Shown piece after piece: positions 42,837 through 53,775 of a stretch of DNA of 64,000 nt. The notes under the pieces are model-generated. The model searched no databases, was not told the origin of the DNA, and saw only the letters and a list, made by a program, of their open reading frames with translations. How positions within the stretch are numbered: position 1 is the stretch's first letter; the number at the start of each line of letters is the position of its first letter. Made by a program: the position numbers and the translations under genes. The stretch is from contig CP136893.1 in assembly GCA_034359265.1 (NCBI GenBank), positions 47,689,501-47,753,500 of the forward strand, read 5' to 3'. This DNA comes from Canna indica. Lineage: Eukaryota > Streptophyta > Magnoliopsida > Zingiberales > Cannaceae.

Positions 42837-45340
42837 TGTCACACCCCAACTCAGGGTTGTGTGACCGGCCAGTGTCTATGTCCTACCCTGAAGCCTACTA
42901 CATACACTGACTAACGAGAAACCAGAACACATATATAGACAACAACGATGTAGCTTTATTTGAATTTCAAGAAAGTTCACAATTTTTTTTATAAAAGGAA
43001 AAGTTTCTAACATCAAGCACAAAATGAAACAACTCGAGTTCAGAGTCGAATACATGCTTTAAAACAAACAACTCTTAGTGTATGAAAATAACAAATCTAG
43101 AAATCTAGACTAAGACTATTGGACGCCGCTACGAGATCGACGCCACTGCCTACCCTCCAGCTGCACCATGACTCCAAGCCTCAATTCACTGATTGGGCTT
43201 TGCAAATTAAGAAAAATAAACCGTGAGTCCACATGAGACTCGGTGTGCGGTTCTTCCGAACCTCCACGCAAATCCCCAATAATCACACACACATACACAC
43301 ACATATATAAGGCAGCATAATATAAAGTCAGTGATATAATTTGTTTCTGATATGACAACCGACCCCAAGGGTCGTCCTGCCTAGATCATACATCCATGTA
43401 ACCAGCCAAAACAGCCTAACTAAGCCACATGACACCCGACCCTTAGGGCCTACTCAGGGTCTAGTGATTTGGCTATAACCAGCCCTACCATACAAAGATA
43501 ATAACATACTGGCCATTCGGGCCACATAGCATATAAGTGAATCAAAGAAATCTCCGGGCCGTCAACTAGGATTGTTTGCTAGTCTCCGGACACCTACTAG
43601 GGTGGGGATAGCTAGTCCCACCCAACTGGGGTCTAACACCTAGCGGGCCCACTGGTGCAATCTCAAGACCCAATCATTGGCCGAGTCAAACATTAGTCAT
43701 TTCAACTACCCATGCTTCTCGGCAGACCACCACAATCACATCATACAAACAAGGTGTTCTAAAGTTTCCTTATTTCAAATCCCGAGCGTCCGCCCGTTCT
43801 TAGCCTTTTTGCTTCGGCCGTACCATGTGCACACTATTGTTCGCAGAATGTTTCTTAGGTGTGAAATTTAACTCGTCTACTTTTGATTTCCTATAACTAA
43901 CATACACCTTATAATTTCATGCATATCATCTAGCGTCATATGTTACCTTGGCTAATGAAAACTACATGTCATAGACTTGGAAATGTATCCAATAACAATA
44001 CCGGACAGCATATAAACTATAAAATATTTACTTCACGTCACCTACTATGTATAGCCACATGATTCTATAATAAAGAATTTAAATTCTGTATTAAACCATA
44101 AATTCAACAAGGAAATAAATTATCTAACATGGTAAAAGTATCACCAAATTTTAGAATTTAAAGAGGGAAGATCTAAGGATGGTTACTATCCTATCATTCT
44201 ACTAATGACGTGCAACAACGTAGTAGCCTTCCTTAGTTAGAATCTTACCAAAATGTCATCTTGATCCTAATTGTCAATCTAGGCAACTTTACATTTCCTA
44301 TTGTTTTGAATATTCCTAATCATGAAGTTTAGCTTCTAGAGGCCACCATCCCCATTCACCCTCTCGGCCAAGGCTTGAGCAAGGCAAGCCTGGCTTAGCC
44401 GAAACTCCAAGGGTGGGAACAAGGAGAAAAATCCAACCCGGAACCTTAGTACCTTGTTTCTAATCTACCCTAAACAAGCTATTGATCGATTCACACACCC
44501 CTTGCTCGGCCGAACCATGGATATGGGCAGTCCCCTTGGTTGGCCGAACCCTCAAGGCCTAGAGGAGGGGTTTCAATCCTCATTTACAGTAAATAAACTA
44601 TACATCTACTTGGTATAGATTCAAGATCTATTAAAAAGGGGTTTATACTCGTCGAGGGAATTGGGGAAAATTTCGACATGACCTTTCCCCTTTTCCCTCT
44701 ACTCGGCAGCCCCTATAACATCAAAATTCGAGAAAAACCACGGTAGATCAGATGCAATAACACTTAAACAGCGATACGGAAACCAAAGTACCTTAAATCG
44801 ATGAAACCTCACGACAAAAATCTCAATCTAGTAGTCCTAGGGGTTCGACCACTCGCCTCCCCCAAATCAACCATGGAAAACAACCACTCACCTTGATTAA
44901 GAAGGAAGAAAGGATAAAGACGGCTATCCTGATCTTTTCCGATAGCAACACGATCTCCGGCTCCGACCCAAGACCTCCTCTCCTTCTCCCTTGCTCTCGG
45001 GCTGCGTGCAACTCCAAGATGAGCCGCACGGCTAATGATGAGGGATTTTATTCCCTCATCCACCAATGACCCATATGCCCCTCTAAATGACTTAGCCTCT
45101 ACTCGACTCGATCCGAGTCCGATTAAGGTCCTGATTCGATCTGCATACACGATTTGAACTCGAGTCAAATAGAACATCTAATGCTTAATAAGGAAATATC
45201 CATCTAACCAATTTAAACTTCATAAGCCGAGTTATACCTTTTACTTGAGGCAATTCCGCGGCTCGACTCGACTAACTCCTGGTTCCGATGCGCTGCACCA
45301 AAAATAGGGAAGATCTTAGGAAATTTTTTCGGGTCTTAGA
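42837..45340 (-). mobile_element. Solo gypsy LTR in TRG1 interior
   Basis: 2,504 bp. Minus-oriented: starts at 45340 with TCTAAGACCCGAAAAAATTT (TGTAAGACCC in the sister copy) and ends GGGGTGTGACA at 42837. Exact 5-bp duplication tgagg (42832-42836, 45341-45345). TRG2 shows the empty site near 58768. It contains a run of small palindromic hairpins (43360-43690) and no coding sequence. Confidence 0.93.
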
Positions 45341-45345
45341 TGAGG

Positions 45346-46698
45346 TATGAATTTTATTTTGGTAAAATTCTTGCATAACACCTCTATTTTCTTGATTAAA
45401 TGATTTCTCTATGCTCATGAATGATCTTGCATAATAATTGATTGAAATCTCATGAGTAGATAAAATTTTGATACATAGGCAATTTCATGAAACCTTGTTT
45501 GAATGAAATGTGCCCTAGGTAGAATTTTATCTTAGAGACTTCATTTTAAGTTGAAACTTGATAAACATGTTTTATCTTACTCATGATTTACATCCATGTG
45601 GTTAAAATTGAAAAATCATATGTAAATGGATAAAATGACAACTAGCTCACCTTAGGAGACTCAAAATTGAAAAAGTTTGACCTAAGTCAATAATTTGACT
45701 TAGAAATTTCTTTTTGAGCTCAAACTTCACAAACATGTTTCGATTTACTCATGTTATGTGTCCATATGTTTAAATTTGAAAAACCATGAGTAAAGGTTAA
45801 AATTTGATAGTTAGCAATTTCATGATACAACGCTTGGTTTAGAATAAAATCATGCTAAGGTAAAATTTTGACCAAATGACATTATTTTCATTTCAAACTT
45901 GATAAACATGCTTTAAATGATTAGATCTTGATATCTGGAAATTTTGAATGAAAACTAAAAACTTTTGATAAATAGCTAATATTTACGAAAACACCACTAG
46001 ATTTCAGATATTTTAAGAAATATGCAAAAAATTAATTTTTTGATGATTCTTGAAACTGCATGTTCTCTGAAAAATCTTGTTTCTTCAATAAAAATTTCAA
46101 AAATTTTCAGTAAGAATCTGATTTGATATGGGTTTTTGAAATTGGATTTTAAAACTTTAAAGTATCGTTCTTTCCAAATGTTCATTTTTTGGATACTTTG
46201 ATTTTTGGTGCAATCTTCTAATGAGACTTCAAGTATGATATTTTGAATTCACATTTGGTATCGTTCCACTCATGTGATGAGAAAAATCATTTTCAAAATG
46301 ATTTTTGACTCCTTGATCGATACACGAAAATATCAATACTTAAGCCTATACATGATTTCTAGACGTGGAATGTATTTATCATCTAATGCTATCATGTATG
46401 ATTTAGTCTCATGTTAGATATTTGATTTTTCATCCCTTTAGTTGAGATTTTCATGTTTCATGAAAAATATTTTTAGAGTCTCAACTTTGACTATAGGTTG
46501 AATTTTCTTGCTCTTTTTGATTGATGTCAAAAGGGGGAGAAAAATATAAGTAAAGGGGAAGAAAATATAGGAAAACCATGCATATAGATAGGGGGAGTTT
46601 ATTTCCATACATATGCATGTTGATAGGGGGAGAAATCCCTTAGTTGATATCCTTTGTGCTTTAATATATATATTTTGTTAAGGATGTTTGTCATCATC
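45346..46698 (+). other. TRG1 non-coding interior, second part, with multiple polypurine tracts
   Basis: A/T-rich, no gene seen. Purine tracts with GGGGGAG at about 46531, 46590 and 46625 precede the functional tract at 46699, the same multi-tract layout as in SirA. Confidence 0.75.
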
Positions 46699-46710
46699 AA
46701 AAAGGGGGAG
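46699..46710 (+). promoter_or_regulatory. TRG1 polypurine tract
   Basis: AAAAAGGGGGAG two bases before the 3' LTR start TGTCGGC. Confidence 0.85.
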
Positions 46711-46712
46711 AT

Positions 46713-48411
46713 TGTCGGCTTAAGGTTTTCAACCTTGGTCATAATCTCGGTTTTGATGATAAAAAACATGGAACTAATGTTTCATTGAGAAATCTTTCAA
46801 GTTCCAAGTTGGTTAACGCATGACGTCCTCGATTGGAAATATCGAAGAAATCGGGAAATCGGAAGGACGTTGGCTGACGCGCTCGGATTCGTCGGTAAGA
46901 TAGAGTCTATGTTTAGGGTGTCTAGTTTATGTTGTAAATCCTCATGATGATACAACCCAAAAATCATCCCCGAATCCCAAAATATGAAAACCTGAAAACC
47001 ACCTTGAAAACTCACTAAGCCAAGGGAACTCCTTGGAGGGCTATATGACCTAGATATTTTCCTAACATAAAAAATAGCGGTAATTGTTCGTTGGGTTAAA
47101 AGTAGATAACGAGGTATTTTTAAGGATCTTTTGGAAGCCTTTAGCCTACCCATATTTGACCCGAGAAATTAGAAAATTTTCGTTTTCCGAAAATTTGTAC
47201 TAGACCCCAAAAACTAGATTTTGATTCTTAAGGATTTTGATTTTTAGATATTTTTATTGAATCCAAATGGGGCGTAATCCTTATATAATATTTATGTTTT
47301 AAAGTTATTTACTTAAAGTTAATAAATGTTATATAAGTAGACTTAGCGAAGATGGACCCAGAAAACGAACAAACTAAGCAAAGAAATCTGCCCTACCCAG
47401 GTTCGATCGATCTACTGGTCGATCGACCAAAGAAGAAAGCATTTTGGTCGACCGATCGATTGACCGAACGATGCCAGAATTTGGCAGTAGCCAATTTGGT
47501 CGACCGGTCGGTCGACTGAACTGCGCCCAAAAGCGGTAGAATGTCATGGTCGCTTGGGCGGTCGATTCGTCGGTCGATCGACGATCGACCAGCTTGTGAC
47601 AGAATGGTGGAAACGGCTAGTTTTCCGCCCGTTGATGAGTCATTTCTTGTGGAGGGTTATAAATACCCATCCGAATCTTATTTCCGGCATTCTAATGATG
47701 CTTCTAAGCCTCAAAGAGCCACTCATTGCATCTCTACAAGAATTCTTGAGCCATCTTTTCAAAGAGCCCTAGTTTTGATCTCAACTTGTTGATTTAGCCT
47801 TGAAGCTTCATAGATTCATCTTCTCAAGGCATCAAGAGGACTAGGGAGTTTCTTTCAGAGCTAAGTACTTGTTGTTTGATTTATTTCTCCAATTGTTATT
47901 GTATTTTGTTGTTTATTTTGATTGTATATCAACTTGTGTAACCTAGAGTGCTATATTGATTGATTTGGTGGTTGCCTTGGTGTTAAGGCTTAAATCCACC
48001 GTTGTAAACTTAGTTTACTAAGATTAGTTGAGTTGTCCCTTAGGTTGAGGTGGGAGAGTGTTCTCGGTAGGAAGGCGGGATACTTCTGGGTGTGGAAGTG
48101 CCTACGGTTTGAGAGTGGAGACTTTTCGGTGTAAAGTCCTCTTTGTAAGGGAAACGATATAATCTACTAAAGCTAAGTTTGGAAATCCTAAGCGGGGTAG
48201 TGGAGTAGGCATTGAGGCCGAACCACTATAAATACTTGTGTTAGCATGGATATTCTGTTTGTGTTTATTGCTTTATATTTATTGCTTCCGCTTGCTATTA
48301 ATATCGTGCTTTGCCTAAGTAACTTAAGAAAAGATTAAAATCTGATTTAGGTGATAAGATTTAGTTAACACACTATTCACCCTCTCTCTAGTGTGACCAT
48401 TTCACCCAACA
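46713..48411 (+). mobile_element. TRG1 3' LTR
   Basis: 1,699 bp, TGTCGGCTTAAGG...TTTCACCCAACA. Palindrome array at about 47400-47610 and TATA box at 47658-47665. It lacks the solo LTR found in the 5' LTR, giving an empty site near 48318 (gcctaagtaac). Confidence 0.92.
47400..47610. repeat. GGTCGACC palindrome array (TRG1 3' LTR)
   Basis: Same position as in the 5' LTR but with different unit spelling and order (for example GGTCGACCGGTCGGTCGAC near 47498), so arrays diverge quickly while their place before the TATA box is kept. Confidence 0.8.
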
Positions 48412-48752
48412 CCTTTTTGGGGCTCGGTTCTTGGTGGAAGGGCCGGCCTTGCCTAGGTGGATTTCGGGATTGAGAAAGCTTCTCCGTTGAGCCACAACGA
48501 GCCCCAGTGTTTGCTTCCCCTACTGTTGCTAGATGCTTGGTGTGGACTATGGTTCGAGGAGGTGCACGTGTGCTTCTCAAGACGGGGATAGGATCAGCCA
48601 TAAAACCGTGGTTTGAGGTATACCTTCTCCCACATCTCCGATGTTGAATTCCTTATTATTGCTAAAGTAGATCGTTATTTTCGGAATGGTTTCAAATTTT
48701 TAAATTGCTATTTCCGCTTCGTTTTCAATTTCTATCCCAACAGTTATTTCGT

Positions 48753-50199
48753 AAATGTTTTGGTCAATTAATATTGTGGCTCTAAACGAACCTTAAGCAA
48801 TTTTCTGCAATTTTTATTTCGCGTTTTGGTCACGTTTACGAACCGTTCGCTCCCTAAATGTTTTCTTGGCTCCACGGTTCATGTGATTAATCGGGGTGGA
48901 AGCCTACTGCCCATATTGATTTTGGACAGAATTTAAACTTAAAAATCCCGTGGGTTCATGGTTGAACAACCCCGAGAACCGAAAAATTCAGCCTGTGTTG
49001 TTTGAACCGTTCTGGGTGGAAACGTGATAGGATTTGCATGATTTCGGATTCTATTTTGTCCTTTTTTTTTCATATATGATGTGATGCATGAAAGGATGAT
49101 TATGGATGAGCCCAATGTGCATGTGATTGTGTGTAAAATGTGGTTGTGTTGATTGCTTGTAAATTTATGAAATTTCAGCATTGTAATTTTTAAATAGGGC
49201 TTGCGTACCCATGCCTTCCTCTTGAGAATTCTGATTGTAGTCCTCTTCTCCGTCTCCTTAAACCTTTCCCCAAGGGTTGTTTGGGGTCTTCTTCTTTTAG
49301 TTTTGTAAAATTAGAAGTTTATGAGTAGATTCGCGACGAGCACGCTTGCTATCCCGTTTTGGTGCACGAGCGGAGAGGTGTTTGGCGCCATGTTGATAAT
49401 GGCTTGAACCCCAGGAAGGCATTGATGGAACCGACAACCTACAAGGTGGTTTTGGGCAACGCCTTGGCGAGACGGAGCTCCCTAAAAACCCTAGGATGAT
49501 GGCCTTGGTTCGCCCGGTGGCCCGGGTGGAACCCTTTGAACATCCATAATCATTCTTATTTACTTTATGCTTTTATTTATTGCTCTTGCTTCAATTGTTG
49601 ATTGCTAAGATAAATTATAATTGCATGAAGAACCCTTCCAATAATATTGAGTCTGAATGGCTAAGAAATTAGGAATATTGGTCACGCCTTCCATCGTTAT
49701 GAGGGACAAGTGTGTCTATTATCACAACGGGTTTGTTGTGCACACACAAGGCCTTTTGTGCTAATAGACACGTTGCACCTCATATGGCACATATCCCATT
49801 TGTGTCTTTGCTACCAGCTTCAAGATGACTTACCTTGTTGAGCTACCCTCAAGGGTGGTTGTTTTCTTGCTAGGGCATATGAACGATGGGTTCGACTCAA
49901 CTAGAGCTCATTGGTTTGTTGTGCACATACAAGGCCTTGGTTGCCCTAGAGGCAAAACTTATGGAAGTCACATAGTGATGTGATCGGTAAAGAGTTACCT
50001 ACCCATGGACCTATTAGTGTTTTTCGTGTTACATGCAAGACCCAAGTAGGAGAAGTGGGATTTCATTTTCCCCTAAGGAAGTCTACCGACGAGGGCTTCC
50101 CGCTTCCAAATCGGAGGGTATTATGGAACCGCGAAGATTAGTGGGAGACATGATTAATTAAAAGACCCCAATAAATATTTATTCTCTTTGTAGCATATC
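48753..50199 (+). other. CopK leader (5' UTR) with paired hairpins
   Basis: No coding sequence. Two stem-loops stand out. One is at 49712-49771 (16-bp arms, 15 matched). The other is at 49867-49955 (11-bp arms with a 3-nt bulge). Each has in its loop a 26-nt motif, 25/26 identical (49730-49755 and 49913-49938), with the palindrome GTGCAC. I do not find a convincing primer site right after the LTR. Confidence 0.65.
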
Positions 50200-51060
50200 A
50201 TGTCACCTTTACCATCGTTAGATTGCTTCATCAATGAAAATAAATTAATTGGACCAAATTACGTCGATTGGATGCGAAATTTGAGGATCATCCTCATTTA
50301 TGAGAATCTATCTCACATTCCTGATTCTCCGGGACCGGTGCCACCCCTTGGGGAAGGGGATTACACCGAGGAAGAGATGACAGCTTATGAGAAGGTATAA
50401 TAAATTTGGAATGAAGATAGCACCACTATTCAATGCATCATGCTAGTATCCATGTCCGATAAGTTGCAAAAGCAGCATGATCATTTGGATATTGAAGCTA
50501 TCCTTGATCACCTCAAGTTGTTGTATGGTGAGCATATGAGGATAGCTAGGTATTTGCTATCTAAACAACTCCTCCGTACCAAAATGGAGGATAACACTCT
50601 GGTTGAAAGCCACGTCCTCAAACTAATCAATTTGATTGAGGAGTTAGAGAAGTTGGGGTTCTCCATGGACAAGGAACTAAGTTAGGACTTAGTACTCCAA
50701 TCCCTCCCGGATTTGTTTTCACAGTTAGTTGATAACTTCCACATAAACAAGTGGGATGTCTCGCTTCTCAAGCTCCTTAATATGTTGAAGACTGTTGAGT
50801 CCCACCTTATGAAGGATAAGGACACAGTATTGTTAGTGGGAGATGCCTCTGAGACAAAGTTATACTCTATTAAGAACAAAGTGAAAAATAGAACTATGAA
50901 ACCCATGAGAAATATCAAGAAGAAAGGAAAAGTTGTTCCCAATGGCACTTGCTACCATTGTGCTAAAGATGGCCACTGGAAGTGCCACTGTAAGGAGTAT
51001 TTTGCAGAGTTAAAACTGAAGATGGTTTTGAAACTGCCACTTCAGGTGCGTGCATTATAG
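50200..51060 (+). pseudogene. CopK gag with CCHC knuckle
   Basis: One frame from ATG 50200: NENKLIGPNYVDWMRNLRII, YENLSHIPDSPG, LGEGDYTEEEMTAYEKV, two stops (50398), then IMLVSMSDKLQKQHDHLDI, LLYGEHMRIARYLLSKQLL, a stop (50686), KTVESHLMKDKD and the knuckle CYHCAKDGHWKCHC (about 50952-50993). It is the UBN2-type copia capsid/nucleocapsid that packs the genomic RNA. The reading frame is otherwise intact for about 287 codons, so decay is by point changes only. Confidence 0.88.
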
Positions 51061-51892
51061 AAAATACTTTATCATTAAACTCTACTTTATGGTATTTGAT
51101 ACCGGGTATTTGATATCAATCATCATCTGCAAGATGTTGCAGGACAAAAGGCAACTACGACCTTCGAGAAGGCGAAAGGCGCAAGAGTTGCAGCCTTAAC
51201 TGTAGGAACCTATCGTATTTGTCTTCTATTTAACAAGACCGTTGATATTGATTTGTTCCAGTGTTAATAAAAGAACATCCTTTTCCTTTGTTATTTGAAC
51301 AAGGTTGTGAAAATCTCTTTAAAAGGCAATAGTTGCCGCATGAACCATTATGATGAGTTACATGCGACTGGACCAATTTCAATTGGTTTAATGTTTCTTG
51401 AAGTTAATGATAAATATTTTTTTACGAACGCACAAAGAGATAAAATTAACCTCACCTACTTCTGGCATTTATGACATTGGGCGATTATGAATTGCTGTCA
51501 GAACTTGAGAAGTGTATCTCAAGGATATTCTAATCCGAGTCTTTGTTCACCAGACCTGGCGAAAGGCTCGCTGAGTTGATTATAATTGGCAACATAGGTG
51601 TATGCAGGCCGATAACAACTCAAGCCAGAAAAGGATACTCCTACGATATGATTAGGCACGGGTACGTCCACTTGATTTGGCATGAACCCGATACTTTTGA
51701 AGCCTTTGAGGAGTATGAAGGTGAAGTTAAAGAAACATAATGGAAAATGTATTACATGCCTTCAATTGGATCGAGGCAGAGAATCTTATTCACTAGGTTT
51801 GTGAACTATCTCGAAGACAATAAGATTGTCTATGTATGGACCCCTCCTCACACATTGGTGTGTCTGAAAGGAGGAATCACACCTTACTGGAT
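51061..51892 (+). pseudogene. CopK pol 5' part: protease and integrase remnants
   Basis: Decayed frames give GARVAALTVGTYRICL (start of the post-protease region), then VCRPITTQARKGYSYDMI and GYVHLIWHEPDTFEAFEEYE (integrase core) and near 51855 VSERRNHTLLDMI, the end of the catalytic Glu motif. Integrase is cut here by TRG2. Frameshifts are numerous. Confidence 0.75.
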
Positions 51893-52569
51893 ATGATTGT
51901 TGGCTTAAGGTTTTCAACCTTGGTCATAATCTCGGTTTTGATGATAACAAACATGGAACTAATGTTTTATTGGGAAATCTTTCAGGTTCCATATCGGTTA
52001 GCGCGCGACGTCAGCGATCGGAAAAATCGGAGAAATCAAAAAATTAGAAGGACGTTGGTCGACGCGCTCGAACTCTTCAAGAAGTTAGAGTTTAGGTTTA
52101 GGGTGTCTAGATATGTTGTATATCCTCTTTATGATGCAAAGAACCCAAAAACCAAACCCGAAACCTAAAACATGAAAACCCGGAAATCGCCCTGAATTCA
52201 CTATGCCTAGAGAGCTCCTTGGAGGGCTATACGCCCTAGACTTTTTCTTGACATAAAAAATGGTAGTAATTGTTCCTTGGGTAGAAATTAGATACCGAAG
52301 TATTTTTAGGAATTTTTTGGAAGCCTTTAGCCTAACCATATTTGACCCAAAAGATTAGAAAATTTCCATTTTCTGAAAATTTGTACTAGACCCCAAAAAC
52401 TAGATTTTGATTCTTAAGGATTTTGATTTTCTAGATATTTTTATTGAATCCAAATATGGGGTAATCCTTATATAACATTTATGTTTTAAAGTTATTAACT
52501 TTAAGTAGACTTAGTGAAGACGGATCCCAAATGAGCAAAAAAATCAAGCAAAGAAAACTACCCTGCCCA

Positions 52570-52825
52570 GGTTCGGTCGACCGACCGAAGGAGAAGGTAG
52601 TTCGGTCGATCGAACAATGCAAAAAATTGGCAGTAGCTCGAGCGGTCAACCGATCGGTCGACCGGATTGAGGATCGTGAAGACGCACCTCTGGCTGAACT
52701 GCATCGGTCGACCGATTGGTCGATCGGATTGCAGAGAGGAAGAACCGCACAGAGAGTATGAGCCAGCGGTCGCTCGAGCGGTCGATCGGTTGGTCATCCG
52801 ACGATTGACCGGCATGCGACCAAAC
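52570..52825. repeat. GGTCGACC palindrome array (TRG2 5' LTR)
   Basis: GGTCGACCGACCG, CGGTCGACCGATTGG and similar units separated by short linkers; TATA box about 65 bp downstream. The matching part of the 3' LTR has been deleted. Confidence 0.8.
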
Positions 52826-52888
52826 GACGGTAACAGCTATTTTTCCACCCATTTTCTGCCCGTTGACGCGCTGTTTCCATTGTAGGGT

Positions 52889-52896
52889 TATAAATA
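52889..52896 (+). promoter_or_regulatory. TATA box of TRG2 5' LTR
   Basis: TATAAATA in AGGGTTATAAATACCC, conserved in position with TRG1. Confidence 0.65.
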
Positions 52897-53438
52897 CCCA
52901 AACCCAGCCTTCCTTAAACAACTTTTTGATCACTCTAAAAACTTCATTGAGCCATCCTTGATCAATCCCAAAGCTTTCATTAAGCGATTTTAAAGAAAAC
53001 CCTAGCTTTGATATCTCATCCTTTGATCAAGCCTTGACTTCATTGATTCACCATCAAAGGCATCAAGAGGAAGCTAGGAAACATTGTTTGGAGCTAAGTA
53101 TTTTATTGATTGATTTATTGCTCCATTTGGTGTTGTATTTTCTTGTTTATTTACTTGTATTTGAGATTGTACGAAGACCAGGTATTAGGTCTTGTTGTGT
53201 GAGTGGTATCCTTGGTGTAGAAGGAGTAAAGCCACTTGTGTAAACGTAGTTTGCTAGGATTAGTTGAGTTGTCCTTAGGGTTGAGGTGGGAGAGTGCTCT
53301 CTGTAGGAAGGCGGGATACTTCTGGGTGTGGAAGTGCCTTCGGTTTGAGAGCGGAGACTTTCCGTTGCAAAGTTCTCATTGTAAGGAAACTAATTAATCT
53401 AGTTAAACTAGTTTAGAAATCCTAAGCGGGGTGCTTAG

Positions 53439-53516
53439 GTAGTGGAGTAGGCATTGGGGCCAAACCTCTATAAACTGTTGTTTATAGAGGTTTGGCCCCA
53501 ATGCCTACTCCATTAC
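53439..53516. repeat. Near-perfect 37-bp inverted duplication
   Basis: Arms 53439-53475 and 53480-53516 are reverse complements at 36 of 37 positions, around a 4-nt loop (tgtt). The left arm is normal LTR sequence (gtagtggagtaggcattggg...). The right arm is a new inverted copy. Other LTRs, including the 3' LTR at 60098-60135, have only the single arm. Confidence 0.93.
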
Positions 53517-53727
53517 TCGCTTTATTTATCGCTTTACTCGCTTCCGCATTTAATTGTTGTTCTCTTTGTGTATCACTTTATTTATCTTCATTACTCACTT
53601 CCACATTTAATCGTTGAATTGTAAATTGCCTAAGTAATGTAAGAAACGATTAAAGTTGAATTTAGGCTAATTGTTTAGTTAACACACTATTCACCCCCCC
53701 TCTATTGTGGCCATTTCACCCAACAAT

Positions 53728-53739
53728 TGGTATTAGAGC
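53728..53739 (+). promoter_or_regulatory. TRG2 primer-binding site
   Basis: TGGTATTAGAGC, one change from the canonical Met-tRNA complement, two bases after the LTR. Confidence 0.85.
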
Positions 53740-53775
53740 GGGTAATAGATTGATGAATCGTCTCTCGATCTTAAA

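Larger units (their letters stand above)
37125..48411 (+). mobile_element. TRG1: complete non-autonomous Sirevirus-like element with gag but no pol
   Basis: LTRs 37125-40385 (with a nested solo LTR) and 46713-48411, primer site, gag-like frame, long non-coding interior, polypurine tract. Exact 5-bp duplication ccttt (37120-37124, 48412-48416) in the CopK LTR. No protease, integrase, RT or RNase H motif appears on either strand of the interior. TRG2 has the same gene-poor layout. Gag-only LTR elements of this type (TR-GAG) rely on enzymes of autonomous relatives. Confidence 0.9.
34497..48752 (+). mobile_element. CopK 5' LTR, interrupted by hAT-type element and TRG1
   Basis: LTR sequence occupies 34497-35164, 35695-37124 and 48417-48752 (about 2.4 kb). 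It starts TGAAAGGAATAATGCCC and ends TTCTATCCCAACA. It aligns with 62848-64000 (3' LTR) and with 33050-34496. A TATA-like TATAAAT is at 36847-36853. Confidence 0.88.
51898..53725 (+). mobile_element. TRG2 5' LTR
   Basis: TGTTGGCTTAAGG...TTTCACCCAACA. Palindrome array 52570-52825, TATA box 52889-52896. It also contains a long inverted duplication at 53439-53516 absent from the 3' LTR. Confidence 0.9.

Noticed and set aside
42839..45340. Part of TRG1 interior coding for an unknown protein (frames near 43116-43358 and 44809-45177)
   Set aside because: The whole stretch is one LTR with TG..CA-type ends and a 5-bp duplication; the frames have no start context or known domain and are not kept in the sister LTR at 54980-57443.
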